Positions 1-12,609 of a stretch of 64,000 nt of DNA are shown here, in pieces (within the stretch, counting starts at the first letter, position 1; each line of letters opens with the position of its first letter). The translations under genes and the position numbers were made by a program. This DNA is from Microplitis mediator (taxonomy: Eukaryota > Arthropoda > Insecta > Hymenoptera > Braconidae): assembly GCF_029852145.1 (NCBI RefSeq), contig NC_079979.1, positions 10,518,642 through 10,582,641 on the forward strand. The letters run 5' to 3'. The notes beneath the pieces are model-generated. The model saw only the letters and a list, made by a program, of their open reading frames with translations, did not search any database and was not told where the DNA came from.

Positions 1-789
1 GTCCCAAGCAATTGTATAAAGGAAACGAGTATAATATTGAAAGAATTGTGAAATGAAAAAAAATAAAATGGCAAGAATTGTGAAACGAGAAAAATTATAT
101 CTAGAAAATTAAAATTCTTCTGAGTCTCGAGCGAGTTTACTGAAGGAAAGAAAAAGAATGCGATAACAATATAAGTAAATATCAAATACGTAAAATTCGG
201 CCGGCCGAGTTAAATACTCGCGACGAATGAAGGGAGGAAATGAGGGAATGAGCGATCGGGACTTCACTATGGTTGTGAGGGTGGTGATAAATAGCAATAG
301 TAAGTGAATCCTTTTTACACTTGCGGTGAAAAGGTCAGGTGATAAGTTCGCTCGGGAAAACTCGTAAAATCAACTCGTTCTCTGGGTGCATTACTCGACA
401 AGAGACTTTTAGCCGAGTAAAACTAAGAAGCTGCAGTTATCTGAAGTCTGACTAAGACACAGGTAAGTGACAGCAAGTAAACCACGAGGAAGTGGACTTC
501 CCCACGCTGAGGCATTCTGCTAAGGGGTGGCAGGTGAATATAGTCGAGTAGGTGGGAGTAAGTTGGAGACTATTTGCTCGATCCTTGGAAAGGGGTCATA
601 CTCGGGCCAAAGAGGCGACAACTAGTTACCGGGGGAGAAACGCAACTCGTACTGAGCGCATCCCCGGGTGGCGGATAGGAGAATGTCCTCACCGGTCATC
701 AGACCGGCGGATAGGGGTAAAATAAAATAGCCCCCACGGACCATACGTGGTGCGAGGAGGAAGGAAATCTCTATAACCACTCAGAGGTT
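1..789. other. Non-coding lead; probable LINE 5' untranslated region from about 330
   Basis: Positions 1-300 are AT-rich and show nothing I can name. From about 330 the composition changes: GC rises, CGAGT/ACTCG words recur, and short GC-rich inverted stretches appear, such as ACCGG...CCGG near 690-705 and CCCCCACGG...CGTGG near 730-752. This is the look of a structured 5' untranslated region of an arthropod non-LTR retrotransposon, leading into the small frame at 811. That is inference from appearance only. Confidence 0.3.
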
Positions 790-810
790 GTGACCCGAAT
801 AAACATTAAA

Positions 811-1140
811 ATGATGAGTCATGCAGGAGTAAGCCTCGGAAAAACGCCGCTTCCTGGGGATCGTCAGGCGCGCGCACTTAGAGCTGATGCTGAGTGCCGT
901 GATTTACAAGCCATCAGCGGTGAGTTGCCAAACAGGCGGGCGCTCACCGGAACACCCGAAACAGTTACAGCCGACAAAGCAGTTGTTACACACTTGGCAA
1001 CTGCTCCGAAAACTGCTACAAGTGAAAACAAGGAGAAAAGTGCCAATGAGCTTCCTAACTCCCAAGGAAATGCCATAATTTCCTCTCTTAGCGGCTTTCT
1101 CACTAACCGTGACGCAGCGATTGGTCTCGAAGACACTTAA
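811..1140 (+). CDS. Small hypothetical protein, possibly truncated LINE ORF1
   Basis: An open frame of 110 codons starts at the paired ATGs at 811/814 and ends with TAA at 1138-1140. The product is hydrophilic and rich in Ala, Thr and Asn, without membrane segments or zinc knuckles. It follows a GC-rich leader and is cut off from any reverse transcriptase by the palindrome that begins 120 bp downstream. I do not recognise the protein. The best guess is the N-terminal piece of a LINE ORF1 or a chance frame inside a structured leader. Because the opposite strand is also open here, coding is uncertain. Confidence 0.25.
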   Translation: MMSHAGVSLGKTPLPGDRQARALRADAECRDLQAISGELPNRRALTGTPETVTADKAVVTHLATAPKTATSENKEKSANELPNSQGNAIISSLSGFLTNRDAAIGLEDT

Positions 1141-1258
1141 CTTAGCGAACTGCAGGATCTTTTGAAAGATATAACGGGTGACCTTGACTGGCTCGTGCCT
1201 ACCCGTCAAGATTCCTCGTTACTAATTAATTTAATTATTTTACTAATTTATTTATGTC

Positions 1259-3050
1259 TACACTTATCCAAAAAATTAAAGGAACAAGAAAATTTTATAA
1301 ATTTTTTAGTGATTTTTGGAAGGCTGTAGTTTCGTGAAAAATGATTGCATCGAAAAAATAAAAAAAGCAAATTGAAGCTTGAAATCTCTAGTTTGAAGAT
1401 CTTCCAGCAAAATATTTTTTTGAGCCACGGTTTTTGCGGAATCATAAGAAAAAAGTCGAGACAAAATTTTTCTAAATTTTTTAGTTTTGTTTTTTAGGTC
1501 TACGGGGCCGGGAAAAATTTTTTCAAAAAAACAAATTCATGCTTCGTTTAGGAAATTTATTCAGCTACAATTTGTTTTTTTTTGTTTCTCTGTACGACAA
1601 TTTGCTGCTGAGATATCAGCCTTTAAATGAAAAAGGAGCCTTTTGTCTTTGATTTTTGATATCTCAGCAAGTAATGGTCGCACAGTAATTTAAAGGGCAG
1701 TTTAATAAACTTGAATAAATTCCCTACAAGCTCCATTTTCGATTTTTTCAAAAAAAAATTTTTTTTCATCCTTGATATCCATTTGAAAAACCCACAAAAA
1801 ATGACCATTTTCTGGTTTTTTAGTCAACTCATCGCTACTCTGCAAATATTGATAAAAAAAATAATGTTGCCAGGTAATTTTACAGCTTAATGTACCCCCA
1901 AAAACCCTGGAAATTTTCAAATTGATCCATTGAACCGTTTGTCCGGTCCGATTGCTCAAAGTTTTGCAACACAATTAAAGGAACAAGTTTTGTTCCTTAA
2001 ATTGTGTAATCATTACCAAAATGAAAAAATTAATTTTTTTCGGATTTTCTTTCATTTTTGCGTTAGTTATTCAGTAAATGTAAGGTCAAGAGGAAAAAAA
2101 AAAAATTTTTTCCGAAAAACGAAAAAAAAAATAACCCCCCGAATGAAACGTAAAAAAAAAAAAATGTAAAAAAATTCTTGTTTGGTCTCGTTTTTTGGAA
2201 AATTTTTTTTTTTTCCTCTTGACCTTACATTTACTGAATAACTAACGCAAAAATGAAAGAAAATCCGAAAAAAATTAATTTTTTCATTTTGGTAATGATT
2301 ACACAATTTAAGGAACAAAACTTGTTCCTTTAATTGTGTTGCAAAACTTTGAGCAATCGGACCGGACAAACGGTTCAATGGATCAATTTGAAAATTTCCA
2401 GGGTTTTTGGGGGTACATTAAGCTGTAAAATTACCTGGCAACATTATTTTTTTTATCGATATTTGCAGAGTAGCGATGAGTTGACTAAAAAACCAGAAAA
2501 TGGTCATTTTTTGTGGGTTTTTCAAATGGATATCAAGGATGAAAAAAAATTTTTTTTTGAAAAAATCGAAAATGGAGCTTGTAGGGAATTTATTCAAGTT
2601 TATTAAACTGCCCTTTAAATTACTGTGCGACCATTACTTGCTGAGATATCAATAATCAAAGACAAAAGGCTCCTTTTTCATTTAAAGGCTGATATTTCAA
2701 CAGCAAATTGTCGTACAGAGAAACAAAAAAAAAGCAAATTGTAGCTGAATAAATTTCCTAAACGAAGCATGAATTTGTTTTTTTGAAAAAATTTTTCCCG
2801 GCCCCGTAGACCTAAAAAACAAAACTAAAAAATTTAGAAAAATTTTGTCTCGACTTTTTTCTTATGATTTCGCAAAAACCGTGGCTCAAAAAAATATTTT
2901 GCTGGAAGATCTTCAAACTAGAGATTTCAAGCTTCAATTTGCTTTTTTTATTTTTTCGATGCGATCATTTTTCACGAAAATACAGCCTTCCAAAAATCAC
3001 TAAAAAATTTATAAAATTTTCTTGTTCCTTTAATTTTTTGGATAAGTGTA
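1259..3050. mobile_element. Foldback element: near-perfect 1.8 kb palindrome flanked by TA
   Basis: The two halves are reverse complements of each other, with the axis near 2,154. Matching points on the two arms, for example 1445/2864, 1702/2606 and 1930/2378, all sum to 4,308-4,309. The outer ends are CACTTATCC...GGATAAGTG, each flanked by TA. The arms are about 890 bp, with only scattered substitutions and small indels, and meet in an A/T-homopolymer centre at about 2,090-2,215. The TA flanks fit a Tc1/mariner-type target duplication. No transposase is encoded, so it would be non-autonomous. The open frames on the arms are mirror images of one another and look like by-products of low-complexity sequence. 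Confidence 0.8.
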
Positions 3051-3762
3051 TTTAAGTACTTATTTTCTTAGTCATTAATTTAGCTTATTATATGTAAAAC
3101 AAAATCGGATGGTTGTTGGCATGCACTCTGGGAGCGGGATCCCTCTGCCTTCGGCTGGACACGCGGCTGGAATAGAACAATTTAATTACGCGGTTGGAGA
3201 ATGAAATAAGTAAAATAATTGGGTTTTGTCTTATTAAATTAATTAATTTTATTTGACCAAATTTTCCCTAGAATTAATATATAAGTCCCCTTTATTATTT
3301 AGATAAATTTAACGTTGTACTGTAACAAAATGGTGAGAAAATCAGAGATGCCGGTGGGCTTGATATACGCAGGTGGAGAGAGAAATATACCAGCAGTGTA
3401 TTGGATAAAAAGAAGTTTGCTTCAAGCACTTACTGATGGTCCTGGTCGCTGCATTTCCTCGGTTAAAAGCACCGGCTACAGCAAGCAAAAAGATCTTCTC
3501 GGGGAAGATTTCCACCACACAATTAATAATCACACTCCTGTGATTATCACTACGTCTTATTTATAAATTATAAGAATTATATAAACGTGGCTTAAATTTA
3601 GAGTTAACTGTTTAGATTACTTTATGGTTTTTCTTAGAGAAAATAAATTTTGTTAGAGAACGTATAAGTAGCGTGCGAGGCACAGTTTCACGCGTCTACA
3701 ACTCAAGTATCGCGAATCAAAATCTTCGGGGCGATCAAGCCTTCAGTTGACCCCACTTCTAA
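3051..3762 (+). other. Flank between palindrome and LINE; one unrecognised short frame
   Basis: A GC-rich patch at about 3,110-3,180 stands out from AT-rich surroundings and may be a remnant of the element to the left of the palindrome. An ATG at 3,330 opens 78 codons, ending at 3,566, with no recognisable domain. A second GC-rich patch at 3,690-3,790 leads into the LINE and is probably its 5' region. I see nothing else. Confidence 0.25.
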
Positions 3763-4916
3763 TTGCGCAGGGGACGACCTTACGGTTCCCTGCTGCGCGG
3801 GACTTGCCCCATCCGTTCATTGGCCTCAAGACAAAGCTACACAAAAAATGAATACAGATATGACAAAGATGGAGAGCCTCAACTCTCACGTCTTCAAAAC
3901 CCAGGGTCGCACTGTCACAAAGACATCCTCGTTACTGTACGTGCAAAAAGAACTGTTGCCTCAGAAGTAACACAAGGCGTCAAAGATGCAGCGACACTTC
4001 TCTATGAAATACTGTCCCATCGAAAGATGTGGAAAGATGCTCAACGAAAGCTTGCCTCTGAATCCACAGCAGAACGCCAAGCTTTAGAGACCAAAATCAA
4101 GCTTCTGGAAGAGCAAGTAGCCGAGTCCAGATGCATGCAGAAAACACCTCTACGCAGCCATAACAAAAAGCGGCAGGCTCCTAGCCCTCTGCACGGCCCT
4201 GAGGAAAACATCGATCTACTACAAGAGAGGGAGTTCACTGAGGTCATCTCTAGAAAGATAAAGAAAACCCGTACCAACTGCATGCAAGAGCCAGCGAGTT
4301 CGCAACTGAAAGCAACTGGCTCACGGCCTCCCTCAGTCACCGAACCAGAGCACTGGAAATCAGAGAGGGGAAGAGCCCTATGCCTAATTGCAACAATGCA
4401 GTGCTTATCAAGCCGGATCTAAGACCCACAGTCACAATCGAGATCCGCGACGCTGACGAAATTACCACGGAAAAAGATGTCAATGATGCACTGTCCAGCA
4501 TCCCTGGTGTAGTTACGGATGTGAAAAGAGTAGGCATGTCAAAGTCAAATCAGCGAGGGCTGCGAACCGTATTCGTAGAGTTGGAATGCAAGAGCGCCGA
4601 AAAACTTATGGAGACTGCTCGTATCAAGATTGGCTGGATGAACTGTCACATCAGGCTCAGCAAAAACATCCCTCGATGCTATAAATACTTAGGATATGGG
4701 CATGTATCCAGGACATGCAGTCGACCAGATTGCAGCAAGATCTGCTACAAATGTGGAGTACCAGATCACAGAGCAAATGTCTGCAATAACCCGCTACACT
4801 GCATTTTGTGCGCTGCATTAGGCGAAGAGGACAGTAAAACCAATCATGTCTCAGGCACTGGAAGTTGCATGGTATTCAGGAGAGCGCTAGCGGGCTTAAG
4901 CATCAACCAGAAATAA
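3763..4916 (+). pseudogene. R1-clade LINE ORF1 (Gag-like, zinc knuckles), frameshifted
   Basis: This is the nucleic-acid-binding ORF1 of a non-LTR retrotransposon, split into two frames. Frame 1 (3763-4422) carries a charged helical segment likely to form a coiled coil. Around 4,380 the reading passes to another frame (to 4916), which has the RRM-like region typical of R1 ORF1 and then a cluster of Cys/His knuckles, about 4,675-4,815, with spacing C-x2-C-x4-H-x4-C and related forms. The break near 4,380 makes this a pseudogene. The clade assignment rests on the knuckle cluster and on the downstream ORF2. Confidence 0.8.
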
Positions 4917-7297
4917 CGTATATAGTGCAGTGTAACCTATGGAGAGGCTGCACCGCACAAAATCTTCTGCACCAGCACATCTTCCAGCAGAAAGCAGATA
5001 TCTGTGTCAACTCGGAGCAATACTCAAATCCACCCACCCCCGCCTGGAGACAGGCGAGCTGGTCATTGCTGGCGGCTTCAACGCGAAAGCAGTTGACTGG
5101 GGCATGGATTACAGTGGTACCAGAGGACAAGAAGTCGCAGACATGATTGTCAGGATTGATCTCATCGTCCACAATCATGGTAACACTTCTACCTTTAGAA
5201 GGCCGGGATGTCGTGAATCAATTATTGACATCTCACTTGCTTCTCCTACCATTGCCGCATACGTCAGTAACTGGGAGGTTCTTGAAAAATACAACGCAAG
5301 TGATCACCAGTACATCCAATTTCACATGAAGGACACTAAAAACCCCAGCTGCAACTCATCCACTGACCCGCCAAAGAGACGATGGAACATCTCCGAACTA
5401 GATGAATCTAAACTCATCAAGTTCCTCGCTGTTAAATGGCCACTCATTGTTGCTTCTTTCCCGCAAAATATGACCAAGCTTGACGCTGAAGCGATTGTCG
5501 AAAAAGGCATGGAGCTCATTGCAATCGGATGCGATCACTCAATGCCAAAAATCAACCATCGGAGCAATCGCAAACCAAATTACTGGTGGACCTCGGAAAT
5601 TGCCACGCTCAGAAAAGAGTGCCTCGCGCTAAGGCGCAAGGCAGTTCGGTTAAACCGCAGATATCGATTAGATCCTACTACTGTCGAAATCAATGCCAAA
5701 TTTGCAGCCGCAAGATTATCTTTGAAGAAAGCTATCAAGTCCAGCAAAAGCAAGTGCTGGAAAAACATTTGCAACGATCTTGACAATGACCCTCGAGGCC
5801 GTGCATACCAGATCGTCTGTAAGGGCCTTGGCAAGCAACGCCCAATAGCCCCTATGGACCCAGAGTCTGTAGAGAAAATCGTCTCAGACCTTTTTCCACG
5901 CCATCCGCAAAGACGAAACAGAGAAACCCGCCCCCCAACGGGATCCCTCTCTTCTCAACTCGTGAACTACAAGATACTGCAAAAACATTGAAACCTGGAA
6001 AACCACCTCGTCCCGACGGTATACCAGCAATCGTTATCAAACTAATAGTGCAGGAGTACCCCCAAATTCTCCTCACTATGTATAACGCCTTCCTTTGAAA
6101 AGGAACTTATAGCAAGGTATGGAAACACCAACGGCTTGGGCTACTCGACAAAGGCATGGACCCTCCAATTACGTCGTCATCGTACCGCTCTCTGTGCATG
6201 CTAAACGTCGCTGGCAAGCTGTTCGAAAAGCTTCTGAAGGCACGACTAACTGCAGCAGTAGAAAGGGATATAGGGCTCTCAAACAATCAGGACGGTTTCC
6301 AAAAACATAGATCTACCATAACTGCCGTAGATCGAGTGCTGAACATTGTTGACCAAGCTTGGATGCTCTTGAGCAAGACTTTAAAGTCGACCAATACCTG
6401 TGGAACATAGCTGATGACTATCTCAGGTACAGGACACTAGAATTTCGCACAACAAACGGTACACGCAGTATCAATATTACAGCTGGTGTCCCTCAAGGGG
6501 CTGTAATCGGTCCAGATCTTTGGAATATCGGGTACAACGACCTACTAAAGACCTCCTTTCCAGAAGATATCAGACTCGTGGGCTTTGCCGACGATGTGAC
6601 TGGCCTTGTGCTTGCAGATAGCGTGGAATCACCGCGTAAGCAAATAGACTCCCTAATCAGTATTGTTAACAGTTGGATGAGAAATCACGAACTTGAGCTA
6701 GCAACTCAGAAGACGTAGATGGTAGTGTTGACCAGACAACGCTGGTTTGAATCTCATTTCTGTGTAAGCACCAACGACGTCGACATAACCGCCAAAAGAG
6801 CAATCCGATATCTCGGATTCGAGCTCGACGACAAACTCTCCTTTAGAGACAATCTGCGTAAAACAACTGGGAAAGCCGGAAAAACTGTAAGCAACCTTGC
6901 GAAACTTATGTTCAATACGGCTGGACCAAAGTACGAAACGAGACGTATACTCTTAAGCGTGGTTCATTCAATCCTGCGCTATGGTGCTGAGGTCCGGGCA
7001 GACAAAACGAGAATAAAAACGTTCCGCAGCAAACTTACCTCAGTTCAGAGAAAAGCTGCTCTCCGTGTCGCCTGTGCTTATAGGACAGTCTCTGAGGCTG
7101 CGATACTTGTTCTAGCAAAAGCTACGCCAATGGACCTGATGGCGCAAGAACGTAGGAGAATACATCAACGACGACAAGATGGAAGCCTCGACAGCAACGC
7201 AGTGAAGGCGGAGAAACGGCGTACACTCAATGAGTGGAACCATCGCTGGCAAAACTGCACTCGAAGACAATCCGGGGAACCAGAGCCGGTAAAGTAG
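4917..7297 (+). pseudogene. R1-clade LINE ORF2 (endonuclease + reverse transcriptase), decayed
   Basis: The order of domains is apurinic-type endonuclease, reverse transcriptase, then a C-terminal region. The endonuclease start lies in one frame (about 4,915-5,020) and then jumps to frame 1 (to 5991), so its middle is deleted. The usual GDFNA motif reads GGFNA near 5,070, losing an acidic residue. RT pieces follow in several frames. The segment around 6,355 that should hold catalytic motif A is missing, while the FADD motif survives at about 6,585-6,597. An in-frame TAG at 6716-6718 interrupts the thumb region. Multiple independent lesions show an old dead copy. Confidence 0.85.
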
Positions 7298-7710
7298 ATC
7301 GCAGAATTGTTATTCTTTAACGGAAAAATTTGTCTTGCGCCTTATATATAATTAAATATGTCTGACAATTGTAACTAGGCAATAAAGAGGCTTATTATTA
7401 ATAAGTTAATTAAAGTATTTGATTGCTTACATTACCATTTGTTTACCCTGGCCACCAGTGAGTATATTCGAACCGAGAATCAGCCATTACAAAAGTTAAA
7501 AAAAAGTGATTTAATTTACGTTTAAATGGAAAATCTTTAAAATCTAATGGAAAGTACTTATTATTAATTTAAGAGCTCAGATTTGGCACCAATTTCCGTT
7601 TCAGCATAAAGAACAATGATAAATTGAATATTTGGAAATAAAAGGACACCATTTTTGTTTTTCAATTTTAATACTTTAGTCCAATATTCATCTGCTGATT
7701 TTGTTGCATC
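7298..7710. other. AT-rich spacer after the LINE
   Basis: This holds the probable 3' tail of the LINE (AATAAA near 7,380) and AT-rich DNA. No gene is visible. Confidence 0.5.
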
Positions 7711-9396
7711 TTAATTTAACTCATCGTAGTTTAATAAAGCAAGATCTCGCCATTCAACATCCGCTTGGCGCTGATCAACATTATTAGACAGAATTTGAAA
7801 TCGATCAAAAACATTATTTAGTAATTTTTTTTCAAATTTTTGAGCCACTATTAGAGTTACTATTTCTACTACATCATATACAAAATCACTAAAATCAAAT
7901 CTAACTACAATATCAGTCACAAGTTCCATATAAAATACACGGCAAGTTTTTAAAAAATCTATAATATAAGAATCGGGTATATTTGGATTTTTTTTAATTT
8001 CTTTCAAACTATTATCAGTCTGTATTCCTAAATATATATTTTTTGTATCGATAAAATAATCTAAGTTTGTATAATCAGCTGCAAGAATTTTTTTACAGGA
8101 TCGAATGTACTCAATTTTCATATAATTAGCGCTGATGTGTTTCACTAACCGGTTGACTTCCGGCTTTAAAATGGGCAGAAGAGGTCTTTCTGACTGAAAC
8201 AAGGTGTTAAAATTAGTCGTTAATCCAAGAACATAAGACATAAATTCTATATAAATTATTGTGAACTTATTCAGATAACGATTTAGGGAAACATATTGTT
8301 CCATGATACGATCAACACAGCCTTTGACCGACAGCCAACGACTTTGTGCTAATACCAGGATTTTGTGAAGTCTTACTCCAAAAAGTTATCGGACTTCTTT
8401 GAATGTATCAATCCGCTTTGCAATTCTATTGAAATAAAATCCAAAATTACGAATAAGATCTTCAACAGAACATGGGAGCTTGAAGCATGCTTTACTTGCA
8501 GACAGAATGATCATATGACAGAAAAATTTAACGCATGCTATATAAGGTAAATTTTTTTTTAATAAAAAAAAAAACAGAATGATGTATTTCTGTCATTACA
8601 TTGCATGTGTCAGAAGAAAAGCTTATCATCTTAGTTAATGGTATTTTCCGAGTTGATAAAATTTTTTCAGCCTTTTATAAAGTTCGTTAGCAGTGCCACC
8701 TGGTAATTCAATCATGTCTAAAAAATGCATTTGAATTTTCATTTTTTCGTGATTGAAAAAAATACTTGTGAAAGCACATTGCTTTTTTACACTTTTGTCA
8801 GTAGTTTCGTCCATAATAATCGAATAATACAGTCCTTGTGTACGCAGTATATTTACGATTTCATTTGAAAGTGCTTCACTTGAACTATTTTCTACAATTG
8901 AAGTAGCCTTGGTTCGTCCTAACGTCATTTTCTCAGCGATTTTAGAATCTGTAAATATATTGGCACACAGTGGAACTAAAGTATCCGCATGAAGAAATGG
9001 TAAGTGGTTCAAAGCTAACATTGCTGCGATTTTGATTTCAGCACGACGTATTTGAGTTTCTAAATCAGACATTTCCGAGATGGATGTTATTTTGTGTGAT
9101 GAATTGACATTTTTCCAAAGTTTTTTATGTTGATCAGGCTCTAGATGACGAATTAAGTCGCTTTTGTGGGCTGATGGTGTTTTGACACAAACAGTACGTT
9201 CAGCTTGATCGTGGCCATTTTTAACTTCTGAATGCTTCTTCAACCATCCCTCAAATTGGAACTGATTCAACCAATTTTTATTAACTTTATTAAACCGTTT
9301 TGGTATTTTTTTTCTTTTAACTCTACCGGATGTTTCTTTGTTTGTACTAGTGCTGTTACATAGAACTTCGTTACTGCCCTCTTCACCTATTACCAC
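7711..9396 (-). pseudogene. hAT-superfamily transposase-like gene (DUF4371/ZNF862 type), broken
   Basis: Read from high to low coordinates. The first open piece (9396-8635) has a basic, zinc-finger-like N-terminus and then the start of the RNase-H-like core, including the D-E-T-T-D stretch near residue 195. The second (8304-7711) is the C-terminal half, ending ALLNYDELN. The minus strand of 8305-8560 continues that second piece upstream in frame, reading through a segment with a landmark R-W-L-S motif, but with a TAA stop near 8,388. The 8,560-8,634 interval lacks the link between pieces. So it is one former gene with a deletion and a nonsense change. It could be a dead transposon or a once-domesticated relative; no terminal inverted repeats were found. 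Confidence 0.75.
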
Positions 9397-11706
9397 TGTC
9401 TAAACAATATAAATAAATTAATTACATTGAAAAAAATTGGGTTGTAAGAAATACATTTACCTGATGAAGAACTTCCCATACAAATTATGTAAGATGAGCG
9501 AATGCTCTGTGGGATTCTGGTGTAGGTGTGGTTAATTCAATAACTAACAATTAACACAAATTACAGATAAAAGAATAGATCTTTATTAAACAATATGTAC
9601 ACTAAAACTATGAGAAAAATAGCGAATGCAACTACAAGATACGCGATAGCGAATGCGACTGTAAACGAATACGCGTATAAATTCGACACGTGGTCGGTAG
9701 CGGTTAATGACGCGATAATTAATTTATAATTAATAAGACGCGAGCAACGATTCAGTATATACTCAATAATTAGTAGCCTTGATATACTAGCTAATTATTG
9801 AGAATATTTAAACAGAGATTTAGCGAAGCGGTTCAGACTTATATCACACGAGAGATATATTAATTTGAGCGAAGCGGTTGGATGGATAGCTGAGTTTGTA
9901 CTGATCGATGTAGATTGGAAATAGAGACGTCGTCTTCTTCCTTCTTGGCTGCTCGGTGGTGACGTGGCAGCATGGCTGCAGTAAAGAATTTTCCCATTGG
10001 CTTAAAAGCGCGCCAACAGGAAATAGTTAGCCGCCAATTTCTCTGATTGGCCGGCTAGTAGCGGGTTCTCATGCCATTTTGACACGGTCATGAACAAGAA
10101 ATTGCAGGTGTCGGGCCCAGATAGCGAGTGACCCGGCACTATTCTGACATTCAAGTCAGTAGCGAGTTCGGCTGCTCCCGTACGTAGCGAAAGTACACGA
10201 AGCTTTTCAAAATGATTAAGCTCGTGACTGAACAAATTAAATATTAATATTAATATGTATATATATTCACAAATTAAAATAACTATTGATCGTTTACAAA
10301 CAATTTAGTTAAAATCGTATCTCTAGCAATTCATATTTTCTATACTTAATTAATCAATTTTACTTTCATATCAGTTTATCACCGATCAATTCGTTAATTA
10401 TAATATAATTAGCCTACCTTGTCATTTTTATCGTGGGCTTTATGTCGCTTTTGCAACCAATTATCCACACTTAAAAACGAACAAGAATGATTAAATTTCT
10501 AGAAGTAATTCTTAAAAAAACTATATTTTTGTAGTATAAAATATACTGTGAATACCGCACATAAAATCGTGACAAAATTAATGACAAATATTTTTTTATT
10601 CACTCCAATCCGAATAGATGCAATTTAGTTTAAGTCGAGAATTATAACAATTGAACAGTGAAGAACATATGTTTAGCATATAACGTACAACAATAAAGCA
10701 GTAATATCATTGATAATTACCGTTTTATGTTTTAAAAAATAATTATAATAATCATTATAATTTAAGTTAAAAAAAAAGTATAACAAACATTATAGGTTTT
10801 TAAGTACTAATCTATAGAAATTAATAAAAAATAACCAACGTATTTATACGTCGACACCGACATCAAAGTTGTTAGATTGATTTTACTCCTCATTCTGAAT
10901 ATATGCAGTGTCAAGATTATTTTGTTTAGTGATAATAGTAGAGTTTGTTTTTGAAAACGGTCGATAATGACTTTTGAGGAATGTGTTTATGGATTCAAAT
11001 GCGGTTGTTCATGATTCCATAAACACACGCTGTTGAGGGACATGGGATGCCGTTTGCTTTTTGACGAATTATTAACCATCGATCAGTAGGGTGAACAGTC
11101 ATTTAAGGTTTGCTTTGCAGATGCGATAATCAGGCATGCGTTGGATAAATTACTTTAAAATATTTTATAAAAATTTAGAAAACAAACATTGGCCTGGATA
11201 ACGATAAGTACTTTCTTTTATAAATTATTCGAATAAAACGAGTGTTATTTTTTACATTGAAATGTGACAACATCATAAAGTTTTAATGGATGGTAGTAGT
11301 TACTTCCTTCAACTCCGTGGTGACTAGAGCATGCGTTTGCGAGTGCTTCGTATTTACAATATTCATAGTATTCACGGTTACATTGTCTTATATTAAACCG
11401 TGTGTTTTTTATTGGAAAACCGTTGGTTCAAGTTTGTTATTGGTAACTAGTAATTTAAAAAATGTTATAATTATGTGTGAATTACTTATAATATGATTTA
11501 TAACAAATTCACTGCCATTTTAAGGTTATCATCGTTGGTATGTTCAGATGTATTATTAGGGTGAATTTTTTATTCGGTCCCTTCCCGAAATTCTGTTGTA
11601 TGTGTCGGAAAAAATTCCCTGAAAGTTACAGCAATCAATACAAATTTTAGGTTCATTCCCAGAGCGTGAAAAGATTTTCCATTTAAAATACACGTAAATC
11701 AAGATC
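9397..11706. other. Long gene-free AT-rich stretch with an LTR-like patch
   Basis: About 9,500-10,235 is unusual: it repeats GCGAATGC and AGCGAAGCGG words, has an AATAAA on the minus strand near 9,580, and turns GC-rich at 9,900-10,220. In texture it resembles the BEL LTRs at 37.5 and 44.4 kb, so it may be an old minus-strand solo LTR, but I found no paired ends or target duplication. The rest (10,236-11,706) is AT-rich DNA with no supported gene. Confidence 0.3.
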
Positions 11707-12445
11707 ATTTAACTTCCCGCTAAGAAAATTAAAAATTTAAAAAAAGGGAAGTAAATAGCTTTCGGTGGGATTTTCGAAAACCGATTTTCTAACAGATCTT
11801 GACGTTTTGACGTTCTAGGCAGTTATTCTAACTAATTTAAAGATGATGTCCGAGTGTATGTACGTATGTATGTAAATATTCTGTAATTTATTACGGAAGA
11901 ACCGATTTTGATCTCCAAGGAGGCATTCGACGCGGCTTATAAATTTCTACAAGCTGTAAAAAATTGAGCTTGAACGGTAGGGTGTGTTCGGAGATTATCA
12001 AAAATTAAAACTTTTTCACAAATGTTTTTTTGGATAACTTGTGATGAGCTCAATGGATTGATTCCAAAATCTGATCAGATCTGAAACTTTATAAGCCACG
12101 TCAAATGTCACGTCAACCATTGAAATCGCTTCGTTCGTTCAATAGAAACCGTTGTAGAAAGATTTCGAAAAAAAATTTATTTTTTAGTTTTTATAAAATT
12201 TCTCAAAAACGACTAGATTAATAAATCAGAACGTCAAAATCTTTCAATGAGATTAAAAGCTATCGACGGCGAAGAGTTGAAAAAATGATATTTTATGTCG
12301 TTTTTTCTGGATAAGTCATGATATCATATGTTTGAGTTTGAAAAACTCATAAGAAAACAATATCATCTACGAGAATTTTTGAGCTCAAAAATGTATTCAT
12401 GACAATGTTTTCGAGCTTAAGAAGCTCGAAAACAGCGGTAAGTTT
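11707..12445. repeat. Dispersed repeat, copy 1 (inverted relative to copy at 29.1 kb)
   Basis: It begins with AACTTCCCGCTAAGAAAATT and ends with CTCGAAAACAGCGG before GTTTTGG. The same ends and internal blocks appear in opposite orientation at about 29,136-29,930. Shared blocks include GATTTTGAT...GCATTCGACGCGGCTT near 11,910-11,940, GTCCGAGTGTATGTACGTATG near 11,850, and an arm of the GAGCTTNNNAAGCTC hairpin near 12,413-12,433. No protein is encoded. It is probably a non-autonomous transposon family. Confidence 0.7.
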
Positions 12446-12609
12446 TGGTTATGGCCTGCTTTTATACTATTGAATCGGGCTCGGTCGCGATTTACTCAGA
12501 ATTAAGAAATCTACAATAGTGTCCGTTGCGGCGAAAGTGTAACTTAAACTGGTGAGTTTAGACAAGTCATTTAAGTTGATTTTCACCCCCAATTTTCATA
12601 TTTTTGTTA

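Noticed and set aside
1930..2378. Mirror-image frames in the palindrome arms
   Set aside because: They are low-complexity, overlap each other on both strands and follow from the inverted repeat.
9500..10235. Solo BEL LTR
   Set aside because: Similar texture only; no matching ends, primer site or target duplication could be shown.
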